Assembly: GCF_016862175.1 (NCBI RefSeq)
Contig: NZ_BOML01000046.1
Location: 33,210-97,209 of the forward strand
DNA: 64,000 bases
Source: Paractinoplanes durhamensis
GTDB lineage: Bacteria > Actinomycetota > Actinomycetes > Mycobacteriales > Micromonosporaceae
Reading direction: 5' to 3'
Shown one piece after another: positions 34,655 through 44,102 of the stretch. Each line of letters begins with the position of its first letter. Positions within the stretch are counted from its first letter, which is position 1. The position numbers were made by a program, and so were the translations under genes. The notes beneath the pieces are model-generated. The model was not told the origin of the DNA. It made no database searches and saw nothing but the letters and a program-made list of their open reading frames with translations.

Positions 34655-35497
34655 GTGGAGAGCTGGGAGTTCGGCCGTACGCTGCGCCGCTGGCGGGACC
34701 GGGTCAGCCCCGACGCGGTCGGGGTGCCGGCCGGGCGGCGCCGCCGGGCGAGCGGACTGCGCCGCGAGGAGCTGGCCGGCCTGGCCGGCATCTCGGCCGA
34801 CTATCTGACCCGCCTCGAGCAGGGCCGGGCGACCGCGCCGTCGGCGCAGGTGGTGGAGTCGCTGGCCCGGGCCCTGCGGCTGTCCGGCACCGAGCGGGAC
34901 CTGCTCTATCAGCTGGCCGGGCACGCCGCTCCGGGGCTCGACGTGGTGCCGTCCAGGGTCACCCCGAGCGTGCAGCGCCTGCTCGACCGGCTGGCGCACA
35001 CGCCGGTCGTGGTCTACGACGCCACCTGGACGCTGGTGCTGGCCAACGCGCCCTACGACGCGCTGATGGGCGACACGACGGCGTGGCGCGGGCTGGAACG
35101 CAACGCGGTCTGGCGCAACCTCACCCGGCACCCCAGCCGCGTCGTGCACACCGAGCAGGAGCAGGCCGACCACGAGGCGCGACTGGTCGCCGATCTCCGG
35201 CTGACCGCTTCCCGCTACCCCGCCGACCGGGAGCTGCGCCGGCTGACCGGCGAACTGGCCGAGCAGTGCCCGCGCTTCACCGAGCTGTGGGACTCGGAGG
35301 CACCGCCACCGCCGGCCGACATGTCAAGGCACAAGGTGATCGACCATCCGGCGGTCGGCCGGATCACTCTCGACTGCGACACGCTCATCGTCGCCATGGA
35401 CGATCTGCGGATCACGGTCTACACCGCCGAACCGGGCACCGAGGACGCCGAGCGCCTGGCCCTGGCCGTGGTCCTGGGTACCCAGACGCTGGTCTGA
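34655..35497 (+). CDS. XRE-type regulator with MmyB-like ligand domain
   Basis: This 280-residue protein has an HTH at about residues 33-80 (LRREELAGLAGISADYLTRLEQGRA) and a C-terminal MmyB-like domain (PVVVYDATWTLVLANAPYDAL, then NAVWRNLTRHP). Homologues in Streptomyces sense fatty-acid-like ligands and control the adjacent divergent SDR. GTG start at 34655. The DHPAVGRITLDCDTL segment near the end is a family hallmark. The dyad at 34585 is its probable target. Confidence 0.87.
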   Translation: MESWEFGRTLRRWRDRVSPDAVGVPAGRRRRASGLRREELAGLAGISADYLTRLEQGRATAPSAQVVESLARALRLSGTERDLLYQLAGHAAPGLDVVPSRVTPSVQRLLDRLAHTPVVVYDATWTLVLANAPYDALMGDTTAWRGLERNAVWRNLTRHPSRVVHTEQEQADHEARLVADLRLTASRYPADRELRRLTGELAEQCPRFTELWDSEAPPPPADMSRHKVIDHPAVGRITLDCDTLIVAMDDLRITVYTAEPGTEDAERLALAVVLGTQTLV

Positions 35498-35505
35498 GCG
35501 AAAAC

Positions 35506-36480
35506 CTAGGGATAGTCCTCGGCCGAGCTGGAGAAGGCCACGACCGTCGCCGCCGGGATGTCGAAGCCGAGGGTCAGGAAATGCCCCGGAGACAGTTCGA
35601 CGCTGGACGGATTGGCCTGGTCGTGGTGGCCGGAGTCGTAGAGCTGGACGTCGGCGTACCCGTCCCAGGTCTCCAGGGGTCGCCGGACCAGGCGCCCGAC
35701 GGTTTCCCGGTGCTCGGAGAACCGCTTCGAAAGGTCACCGTAGGTGACCAGGACCTCGCCGCCGGCCAGCGGCAGCGCATGGTGCGACGAGGCCGGCATG
35801 TCGGTGGGCACGGGGGCGGTCCAGGTGCGGCCGTCGTCAAAAGATCTTGCGAGGTACGCCGTTTCGACGGTGGTCCGGATCAGCGCGACGAGCTGACCGT
35901 CCAGGACGGTGAGGGTGGGTTCCTGGAAGTGGAATGTCGTCCCGGTCGCCAGCGCCACCTCGGACGAGGCCGGCCAGGTGTGGCCGCCGTCGGTGCTGCG
36001 GACGACCACCGCCCGGTGCCACCGCTCGCCGGGCGGCCGGTTGTAGACCGGCAGCAGCAGGTCACCGCCGGGCAGTTCGACGGCGGCGCCGTGCGAGGCC
36101 CACCACAGGCTGCCGACCAGCACCGGGTCGCCCCAGGTGCGGCCCTCGTCGGTGCTGCGGCGTACCTGTACGCCGTGGTTCTTGTGCTCCCGTTCGCTCG
36201 TCCATTCGAGGACGAAGTAGCTGAGCAGGATCGTCCCGTCGGCGAGAACCGCCAGTTTCGGGTCGCGGTCGTCGTGCGGGCCGTCGACCACGACCTGCGG
36301 CTCGCTCCAGGTGCGGCCGTCGTCGTCGGAGGCCACGACCGCGATCCGGCCCTCGTGACTGATGTGACCGGCACCTTCGCGATAGGCCGCGACAAGCTTG
36401 CCGCCGGCCAACCGGACCACGTCGGGAAAGTGCGCCTGCAGACCGTCGGCGGCCGTTGCCACCACTACCGGCTCGGACAT
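35506..36480 (-). CDS. BNR-repeat exo-alpha-sialidase-like protein
   Basis: This 324-residue six-bladed propeller-type protein has four Asp boxes: SDDDGRTW, STDEGRTW, STDGGHTW and SFDDGRTW. An early Arg (YREGAGH) and HFPDV segment could be part of the active site. There is no signal peptide, so it would act in the cytoplasm, and the sialidase reaction is not proven. GAGGAGG lies upstream of the ATG at 36480. It may be downstream of the aroG/threonine aldolase pair on the same strand (20-base gap). Confidence 0.72.
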   Translation of the reverse strand: MSEPVVVATAADGLQAHFPDVVRLAGGKLVAAYREGAGHISHEGRIAVVASDDDGRTWSEPQVVVDGPHDDRDPKLAVLADGTILLSYFVLEWTSEREHKNHGVQVRRSTDEGRTWGDPVLVGSLWWASHGAAVELPGGDLLLPVYNRPPGERWHRAVVVRSTDGGHTWPASSEVALATGTTFHFQEPTLTVLDGQLVALIRTTVETAYLARSFDDGRTWTAPVPTDMPASSHHALPLAGGEVLVTYGDLSKRFSEHRETVGRLVRRPLETWDGYADVQLYDSGHHDQANPSSVELSPGHFLTLGFDIPAATVVAFSSSAEDYP

Positions 36481-36500
36481 GTCACGCCTCCTCGGCGAGA

Positions 36501-37529
36501 CTAGGCATTTTCGGAAAGGATGGCGGTCAGCACCGTGATTGCCTGATCGAGGGCGCTGTCGTCGATGTCCAGGTGGACCACGATGCGGGCCAGGTGCGGC
36601 AGCATCGCGGCGAGGTGGACGTCCTTGGCCGCGGCCCGGGCGACGAACCCGGCGGCGTCCAGCTTCGTGGTGCTCAGGTCGATCAGGATCAGGTTCGTCC
36701 GGACCTGGGTGGGGTCGACCACGCCGTACTTGGCGAGGGCCACCGCCACCCGCTGGGCGCGCTCGTGGTCCTCGGCGAGCCGGGTGAGGTTGTGGGTGAG
36801 CGCGTAGTCGGCGGCAGCGGCGAGGATGCCGGCCTGCCGCATGCCACCGCCCATCCGCTTGCGGATGATCCGCGCCCGCGCGATGCGGTCGGCGCTGCCG
36901 ACGACGAGCGAGCCGACCGGCGCGCCCAGCCCCTTGGACAGGCATACCGAGAGGGTGTCGAAGAGCCGGCCGTACGCGTCGAGCGGAACCCCGTCGGCGA
37001 CGTGCGCGTGCCAGATGCGCGCACCGTCGCAGTGCAGGGCGATCTCGTCGGTGTCCGCGATGTCGCGCAAGGCCTGCAGCGTCGGTAGCGGGACGACTCC
37101 GCCGCCGCCCAGGTTGTGGGTCTGCTCGACGGCGATCGCCCGGGTCGCCACCGTGTAGCCGCCCGGCTTGCGGACCATCGCGGCGATCTGCGCCGGGTCG
37201 AGGTCGGCCCCGACCGAGCCCCACGTGCGCGACGAGATCCCGCCGGCCACCGCGGCCGCGCCCATCTCGTAGACCAGCACGTGCGCGTCACCGCCGGCCA
37301 GCAGTTCGCCGCCCGGCGGCACCACGAGCTGCAGGGCGATCTGGTTGGCCATCGTGCCGGACGGCGCGAACAGCGCCGCCTCGTGCCCGAACATCGTGGC
37401 CACCCGGGCTTCGAGCGCGTTGACCGTGGGGTCGTCGCCGAAGACGTCGTCGCCGACGATCGCCTCGGCCATCGCCCGGCGCATCGCGATCGACGGGCGA
37501 GTGACCGTGTCGGAACGCAGATCAACCAC
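36501..37529 (-). CDS. ltaE: Low-specificity L-threonine aldolase
   Basis: This 342-residue PLP enzyme of the beta-eliminating lyase fold splits threonine into glycine and acetaldehyde. MVDLRSDTVTRPS at the N-terminus, EQTHNLGGG, HCDGARIWHAHVA and the PLP lysine in SVCLSKGLGAPVGS are typical. It overlaps the aroG stop by eight bases, so it is translationally coupled to aroG, which is an unusual partner for glycine metabolism. Confidence 0.9.
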   Translation of the reverse strand: MVDLRSDTVTRPSIAMRRAMAEAIVGDDVFGDDPTVNALEARVATMFGHEAALFAPSGTMANQIALQLVVPPGGELLAGGDAHVLVYEMGAAAVAGGISSRTWGSVGADLDPAQIAAMVRKPGGYTVATRAIAVEQTHNLGGGGVVPLPTLQALRDIADTDEIALHCDGARIWHAHVADGVPLDAYGRLFDTLSVCLSKGLGAPVGSLVVGSADRIARARIIRKRMGGGMRQAGILAAAADYALTHNLTRLAEDHERAQRVAVALAKYGVVDPTQVRTNLILIDLSTTKLDAAGFVARAAAKDVHLAAMLPHLARIVVHLDIDDSALDQAITVLTAILSENA

Positions 37530-38928
37530 GGAGCATCTCCGCCACCAGGAAGGCGAGTTCGAGGCTCTGCTGCGTGTTCAGGCGCGGGTCGCAGGCCGTC
37601 TCGTAGCGGTCCGGCAGGTCGAGGTCCTCGATGCCCTGCGCGCCGCCCAGGCACTCGGTGACGTCCTCGCCGGTCAGCTCGATGTGGATGCCGCCCGGGT
37701 GGGTGCCGAGCCCGCGGTGCACCTCGAAGTAGCCGAGCACCTCGTCGACGATCCGGTCGAAGTGCCGGGTCTTGTAGCCGTTGGACGACTCGTGCGTGTT
37801 GCCGTGCATCGGGTCGCACTGCCAGACGACCTTGGCGCCGGTCGCGGTCACCTTCTCCACGATCGGGGGAAGCGCGTCGCGGACCTTGCCGTTGCCCATC
37901 CGGCTGATCAGGGTGAGCCGGCCGGGGATGTTGTCCGGGTTGAGCTTCTCGCACAGCTCGATCGCGGTCTCCGGGGAGGTGCCGGGGCCGAGCTTCACGC
38001 CGATCGGGTTGGCGATCCGGCTGATGAAGTCGATGTGCGCGTGGTCGAGCTGCCGGGTGCGCTCCCCCACCCAGAGGAAGTGCCCGCTCAGGCCGTACGC
38101 CTTACGGTCGCTGACCCGGGTGAGCGCCCGGTCGTACTCCAGCGCGAGCGCCTCGTGCGAGCAGTACAGGCTGACCGTACGCAAGGCTTCGTTGTCGGTC
38201 ATGCCGCAGGCGCGGATGAAGTCGAGCGCGCGGTCGATCTCGCGGGCGATCGCCTCGTAGCGCTCGCCGGCCGCGGAGTCCCGGACGAAGTCCTTGTTCC
38301 AGCTGTGCAGCCCGTTCAGGTCGGCAAGACCACCCGAAAGGTACGCCCGGAGCATGTTCATCGCGGCGGCCGAGTTCGCGTACGCCCGGATCATCCGCTG
38401 CGGGTCGGCGACCCGGGCCTTCTCGTCCGGCTCCAGGGAGTTGATCAGGTCGCCGCGGTAGGCGGGGAGGCCGAGCGAGTCGGTCGGCGCGGAACGGGGC
38501 TTCGTGTACTGCCCCGCGACCCGGGCCACCTTGACCACCGGCATCGACGCGCCGTAGGTGAGCACGACCGCCATCTGCAGCAGCGTGCGGGCGTTGGCGA
38601 GCAGGTGGCTCTCGGTGTTGGCGTCGAACGTCTCGGCGCAGTCACCGCCCTGGAGCAGGAACGCCCGGCCCTCGCACACCTCGGCGAGCTTGACCCGCAG
38701 CTGGTCGACCTCGTAGGGCGCGACGATGGACGGGACGTTGTCGAGCACCTTGCAGACCGAGGCGACCTCATCCATGTCCGCCCATGGCGGCATCTGCACC
38801 CGGGGCAGCGAACGCCACCGGTCGAGGCCGAGGGCTTCGTCCTCGGCGGAGTCGGTGGACGGACGGGAGGTCTGGAAGGCCGGGTTACCGACCCCCGGGT
38901 AGCTCAGCTGGTGCCACTCACGGCGCAT
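37522..38928 (-). CDS. aroG: Class II DAHP synthase
   Basis: This 468-residue enzyme joins PEP and erythrose-4-phosphate, the first shikimate-pathway step. Class II motifs include LLQGGDCAETF (metal Cys), VSRV-type KVARVAGQYTKPRS, and WQCDPMHGNT. ATG at 38928 begins MRREWHQLSYPGVGNP and is seven bases after TAGGCT, so the frame open upstream to 38985 is not used. It matches Rv2178c in the mycobacterial gene order. Feedback control by aromatic amino acids is known for that enzyme. Confidence 0.93.
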   Translation of the reverse strand: MRREWHQLSYPGVGNPAFQTSRPSTDSAEDEALGLDRWRSLPRVQMPPWADMDEVASVCKVLDNVPSIVAPYEVDQLRVKLAEVCEGRAFLLQGGDCAETFDANTESHLLANARTLLQMAVVLTYGASMPVVKVARVAGQYTKPRSAPTDSLGLPAYRGDLINSLEPDEKARVADPQRMIRAYANSAAAMNMLRAYLSGGLADLNGLHSWNKDFVRDSAAGERYEAIAREIDRALDFIRACGMTDNEALRTVSLYCSHEALALEYDRALTRVSDRKAYGLSGHFLWVGERTRQLDHAHIDFISRIANPIGVKLGPGTSPETAIELCEKLNPDNIPGRLTLISRMGNGKVRDALPPIVEKVTATGAKVVWQCDPMHGNTHESSNGYKTRHFDRIVDEVLGYFEVHRGLGTHPGGIHIELTGEDVTECLGGAQGIEDLDLPDRYETACDPRLNTQQSLELAFLVAEMLRG

Positions 38929-38935
38929 GCCACCA

Positions 38936-38941
38936 AGCCTA
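38936..38941 (-). promoter_or_regulatory. Leaderless -10 of aroG
   Basis: TAGGCT on the minus strand is seven bases before the ATG at 38928. Confidence 0.6.
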
Positions 38942-38946
38942 CGAAA

Positions 38947-38978
38947 GCGGGGCACCGGACTTTCGCCCGGTGCCCCGC
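38947..38978 (-). terminator. Terminator after the chitinase gene
   Basis: Perfect 12-base arms GCGGGGCACCGG and CCGGTGCCCCGC with an eight-base loop; on the minus strand it is followed by TTTCGT. It separates the chitinase from aroG. Confidence 0.7.
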
Positions 38979-39015
38979 CTCTCACCTGAGGAGATGAGTT
39001 TGTTGCGCGTACGGC

Positions 39016-40497
<1,482 letters not shown>

Positions 40498-40530
40498 TTC
40501 GTCTCCTTGCAACCGACGGGGAATCAACCG

Positions 40531-40547
40531 TTAGGAAACTTTCCAAA
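40531..40547. promoter_or_regulatory. GGAAA-C-TTTCC palindrome upstream of the chitinase
   Basis: GGAAACTTTCC is a perfect 11-base palindrome, extended outward to TT...AA with one mismatched pair. It lies 34-50 bases before the GTG, where a repressor of extracellular hydrolases would bind. Confidence 0.45.
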
Positions 40548-40672
40548 AAGCTGAGTGAGGGAGACGGTAGTCACAGGTATTCACAATCGTCAAGATGGGT
40601 GACCTGGATTAAGCACGGTCTTAACTTCCGGAGCCCGAGATGTACGGGGTGCACATGAACGGGCACAGCGCG

Positions 40673-40678
40673 TAGTCT
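40673..40678 (+). promoter_or_regulatory. Leaderless -10 of the 19-codon leader ORF
   Basis: TAGTCT lies six bases before the ATG at 40685. Confidence 0.5.
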
Positions 40679-40684
40679 GCCGTC

Positions 40685-40744
40685 ATGACCATCTTCGACG
40701 GCATCGATGGCCGGACCGGTGGCCCTGCGTTGAGCGGCCGATGA
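40685..40744 (+). CDS. 19-residue leader peptide coupled to the DUF429 gene
   Basis: ATG at 40685 opens MTIFDGIDGRTGGPALSGR and stops at TGA 40742-40744. The stop overlaps the ATG of the DUF429 gene (ATGA), a layout that makes translation of the second gene depend on the first. The -10 spacing predicts a leaderless mRNA beginning at this ATG. There are no runs of a single amino acid to suggest attenuation. The function of the peptide, if any, is unknown; it may simply deliver ribosomes. Confidence 0.45.
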   Translation: MTIFDGIDGRTGGPALSGR

Positions 40745-41418
40745 GCATTCACGTCATCGGCGTCGACGCGTACGCGCTCGGATGGGTGGGTGTCGAGCTG
40801 CGCGACGGTGCTTTCGGCCGGGCCGTGCTAGCCGCCTCGCTCTACGAGATCGTCGCGAACAGCTCCGGCGCCGCCGTCATCGGTGTCGACATCCCGCTCG
40901 GCATGCTGCCCGACAAGTGGCGGGCCGCCGACACCCTCGCCGCCGACCAGCTCGGCCCGCGCCGCGGCAGCATCTTCCGGGTGCCGCCCCGCCAGGTCTG
41001 GATGGAGGCCGACTTCTCGGCCGCCAACCGGCTCTGCCGGGAGCTCACCGGGGCCGGCCTCAGCCGGCAGTCCTGGGCCCTGCGGCCCAAGCTGCTCGAG
41101 GCCAACGCGATCTGGGAGCGGCATCCGGGCCTGCTCTTCGAGGCGCACCCCGAGGTCTCGTTCCGCACGATGGCGGGCGAACCGATTGCGTACGCCAAGA
41201 AGACCTGGGCCGGTCAGGCAAGGCGCCGGGAGCTGCTCGCCCGCAACGGCATCGTGCTGCCCGACCAGATCGGCCCGGCCGGCCAGGCCCCGCCCGACGA
41301 CATCCTGGACGCGGCGGCGGTCGCCTGGTCGGCGCACCGGATGGCGACCGGGACGGCGCTGAGCCATCCCTCGCCACCCGAGGAGAACAACGGTTCGAAG
41401 ATAGCTATTTGGTATTGA
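40741..41418 (+). CDS. DUF429 domain protein
   Basis: This 225-residue protein has the DUF429 features of an RNase H-like fold: VIGVDAYALGWVGVEL at the N-terminus, VIGVDIPLGM, and FEAHPEVSFRTMAGEP. Conserved Asp and Glu in these parts suggest a nuclease, but no activity is established for the family. There is no ribosome site of its own; the ATG overlaps the stop of the short upstream ORF. The 3' end overlaps the convergent proC by 14 bases. Confidence 0.8.
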   Translation: MSIHVIGVDAYALGWVGVELRDGAFGRAVLAASLYEIVANSSGAAVIGVDIPLGMLPDKWRAADTLAADQLGPRRGSIFRVPPRQVWMEADFSAANRLCRELTGAGLSRQSWALRPKLLEANAIWERHPGLLFEAHPEVSFRTMAGEPIAYAKKTWAGQARRRELLARNGIVLPDQIGPAGQAPPDDILDAAAVAWSAHRMATGTALSHPSPPEENNGSKIAIWY

Positions 41419-42232
41419 CGGTGGCCATCTGCGTCGCGATCTCGGCCGCGCGGTCGCGGGCGGCCTCCAGCGCGGACAGGAAGGCCGCGCGGACGCCGTG
41501 ATTTTCCAGCTCGCGGATCGCCGAGATGGTGGTGCCGGCCGGCGAGGTGACCGCCTCGCGCAGCTTCACCGGGTGCTCGCCGGAGTCGCGCAGCATGGTG
41601 GCCGAGCCGATCGCGGTCTGCACGATCAGCTCGTGCGCGACCTGGCGCGGCAGCCCGAGCAGGATGCCCGCGTCGATCATGGCCTCGACCAGCAGGTAGA
41701 AGTAGGCCGGGCCGGAGCCGGACAGCGCGGTCACCGCGTCCTGCTGCGACTCGGGCACCCGCATGGTCCGGCCGACCGGCTTGAAGATCTCCTCGGTGAG
41801 TGACAGGTGCTCCTCGGTCGCGTACGGCCCCGGGGAGATCACCGTCATCGCCTCGTCGACCAGCGCCGGGGTGTTGGTCATCACCCGCACCACCGGGATG
41901 CCGCCGGGCAGCCGCTCGGCGAAGAAGCTCGTCGGCAGGCCGGCACACAGCGACACGACCAGCTTGCCCGGCGGCACCTTCATCCCGAAGTCGTCGAGCA
42001 GCTTCGCCGCGTCCTGCGGCTTGACCGCGATCAGCAGCACGTCGGCCTGGGTGACGGCGGTCAGGTTGAGCACAGGTCGGATGCCGTAGCGCTCGGCCAG
42101 CTCGGCCGCGCGCTCGGGACGGCGGGTGGTGGCCAGCAGCTCACCGGCCGGCCAGCCGGAGCGCAGCAGTCCGGAGAGGACCAGCTCGCCGAGCTTGCCC
42201 GCGCCGATCACGGCGACACTGTGCTTGGTCAT
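41405..42232 (-). CDS. proC: Pyrroline-5-carboxylate reductase
   Basis: This 275-residue NAD(P)H enzyme performs the last step of proline synthesis. It has VAVIGAGKLGELVLSGLL (Rossmann), VKPQDAAKLL, RVMTNTPALV and the family signature near PGGTT-like SPAGTTISAIRELE. AGGAAGGG lies upstream of the ATG at 42232. A strong intrinsic terminator upstream separates it from pfkA. Confidence 0.92.
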   Translation of the reverse strand: MTKHSVAVIGAGKLGELVLSGLLRSGWPAGELLATTRRPERAAELAERYGIRPVLNLTAVTQADVLLIAVKPQDAAKLLDDFGMKVPPGKLVVSLCAGLPTSFFAERLPGGIPVVRVMTNTPALVDEAMTVISPGPYATEEHLSLTEEIFKPVGRTMRVPESQQDAVTALSGSGPAYFYLLVEAMIDAGILLGLPRQVAHELIVQTAIGSATMLRDSGEHPVKLREAVTSPAGTTISAIRELENHGVRAAFLSALEAARDRAAEIATQMATVNTK

Positions 42233-42262
42233 GGAACCCTTCCTGACGCGAACCCTGATGCC

Positions 42263-42307
42263 AAAAAAAAAGAGGGGCGACCTCGCGGCCGGCCCCCCTT
42301 TTAAAAA
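42263..42307 (-). terminator. Intrinsic terminator of the phosphofructokinase gene
   Basis: On the minus strand AAAAGGGGGG pairs with CCCCTCTTTT (one mismatch), followed by a run of nine T residues. This is a textbook intrinsic terminator, unusual in this GC-rich setting. Confidence 0.8.
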
Positions 42308-42309
42308 GA

Positions 42310-43338
42310 TCAACTACCGAAGAAGACCTCAGCCTCTTCGTAGCGGGAGAGCGGAACCGTCTTCAGCTCGCCGGTGCCCTCGATCAGCGGCACGCGGACG
42401 ATGTCGGTGCCCCGCAGCGCCATCATCTTACCGAAGTCACCCTCGTGGACGGCGTCAATCGCCTGCAGCCCGAAGCGGGTCGCGAGGACCCGGTCGAACG
42501 CGGTCGGCGTACCACCGCGCTGGATGTGACCGAGGACGACCGTACGGGCCTCCTTGCCGGTCTTCTCCTCCAGCTGCTCGGCCAGCCACTGGCCGATGCC
42601 GCCCAGGCGGACGTGGCCGAACGAGTCGAGCTCCTGGTTGTGCGTGACCATCTGGCCCTCGAGCGGCTGCGCGCCCTCGGCGACCACGACGATCGGCGCG
42701 TACTCGACCTGGAAGCGCTTGGTCACGTAGGTGGCGACCTGCTCCACGTCGAAGTTGCGCTCCGGCAGCAGGATGACGTTGGCGCCACCGGCGAGGCCGG
42801 CGTGCAGCGCGATCCAGCCGGCGTGCCGGCCCATGACCTCGACGACCAGGGTGCGGTGGTGCGACTCGGCGGTGGTGTGCAGCCGGTCGATCGCCTCCAT
42901 GGCGATGTTCACCGCGGTGTCGAACCCGAAGGTGTAGTCGGTGGCGTTGAGGTCGTTGTCGATAGTCTTCGGCACGCCGACAACGTTGACGCCCAGATCG
43001 TTCAGCTTGGTCGCGACACCGAGGGTGTCCTCGCCGCCGATCGCCACGAGCGCGTCCACGCCCTGCTCGGCCAGGTTGGCCTTGATCCGGTCGACGCCAC
43101 CCTCGATCTTGAAGGGGTTGGTGCGCGAGGAGCCCAGGATGGTGCCGCCGCGCGGCAGGATGCCGCGGACCTCCGCGATGCCGAGCGGCTTCGTCAGGCC
43201 CTCGAGCGGGCCCTTCCAGCCGTCGCGGAATCCGACGAACTCGTGACCGTACGCGGCGACGCCCTTGCGGACCACCGCCCGGATCACCGCGTTGAGACCG
43301 GGGCAGTCGCCGCCGCCGGTGAGCACGCCGATACGCAT
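42310..43338 (-). CDS. pfkA: 6-phosphofructokinase, probably PPi-dependent
   Basis: This 342-residue enzyme phosphorylates fructose-6-phosphate. It has TGGGDCPGLN (residues 7-16), PKTIDNDL with Asp127/Asp129, and MGRHAGW. The donor-site residues numbered as in Escherichia coli are Asp104 (GGEDT) and Lys124 (PKTIDND). In characterised families, Gly at 104 goes with ATP and Asp with pyrophosphate. This points to a PPi-PFK, as in Amycolatopsis methanolica. AGGGAGGA lies upstream of the ATG. An ATP activity remains possible until tested. Confidence 0.9.
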   Translation of the reverse strand: MRIGVLTGGGDCPGLNAVIRAVVRKGVAAYGHEFVGFRDGWKGPLEGLTKPLGIAEVRGILPRGGTILGSSRTNPFKIEGGVDRIKANLAEQGVDALVAIGGEDTLGVATKLNDLGVNVVGVPKTIDNDLNATDYTFGFDTAVNIAMEAIDRLHTTAESHHRTLVVEVMGRHAGWIALHAGLAGGANVILLPERNFDVEQVATYVTKRFQVEYAPIVVVAEGAQPLEGQMVTHNQELDSFGHVRLGGIGQWLAEQLEEKTGKEARTVVLGHIQRGGTPTAFDRVLATRFGLQAIDAVHEGDFGKMMALRGTDIVRVPLIEGTGELKTVPLSRYEEAEVFFGS

Positions 43339-43527
43339 GATTTGCTCGTCCTCCCTGATCGGGTTGCGAGATTGAGATAGCCCGTCAAGCCCCAGGAAGC
43401 TGATGCTCGGCAGCGTTGCCGGCCCGGGGCGGGCCGCGGACGGAACTTTAGTCCCAGCCGGAAACGCGAGCGTAAGCGCCCCGTCATCAGCGTAGACACG
43501 TAACCGCGCGTTCGGGCGGAGTTGACC

Positions 43528-44037
43528 TCAGGGCTTCATCGCGTGCCAGCGCGCCAGGTTGTGCTTGGCGTCGACCAGCGCGTCGTGCCGCCCGGCCATG
43601 CTCGGCAGGTGCGGCCGGTCCAGGTCGTCCCAGAGCTGGCGCAGGTCCTTGGTGAAGCGCGGGATCTCCCGGGGCAGGGCCGGCATCGCCCCCCACAGCT
43701 GCGCCAGCGCCACATGGTCGTAGGCCGCGTACCAGGCCCAGAGCTCCATCTGGTCGCCGCCGCCCCTCCTGTCATCGCCTCCACGTATGGGCTCCATCAG
43801 GAACGCGTAGAGGTCGTCGCGGATGCGCTCGCGGGAGCGCCACGCCTTGTCGGCCGGGGACGGGAGCTTGTCGAGGACGTTGCGGCGGACCCAGGGAATC
43901 GCCTTGGTGTCGTCGAACTCGGTGCTGATCGCGTAGAACTCGCGCCCGAACTCGTCGACGACCCCGATCGACACCAGGTCGACCGTCCGGCCGTCCTCGA
44001 TGAACTCGCAGTCATAAAAGTAGCGGTATGCCACCAT
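43528..44037 (-). CDS. RNase AS-like 3'-5' exoribonuclease
   Basis: This 169-residue DEDDh exonuclease is similar to Rv2179c (RNase AS), which trims polyadenylated RNA. Motif I is YFYDCEFIEDG (Asp and Glu), motif II the AAYDHVALAQL region, and motif III HDALVDAKHNLARW. It starts at ATG 44037 with GGAGGGGCGG directly upstream; ATG at 44052 is an alternative. The position near aroG matches mycobacteria. Confidence 0.83.
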   Translation of the reverse strand: MVAYRYFYDCEFIEDGRTVDLVSIGVVDEFGREFYAISTEFDDTKAIPWVRRNVLDKLPSPADKAWRSRERIRDDLYAFLMEPIRGGDDRRGGGDQMELWAWYAAYDHVALAQLWGAMPALPREIPRFTKDLRQLWDDLDRPHLPSMAGRHDALVDAKHNLARWHAMKP

Positions 44038-44102
44038 CCGCCGCCCCTCCACCGCCCTTGGACGGACTTAAGACTCAATTCCTCGAACATCCTTGCCGAT
44101 CG

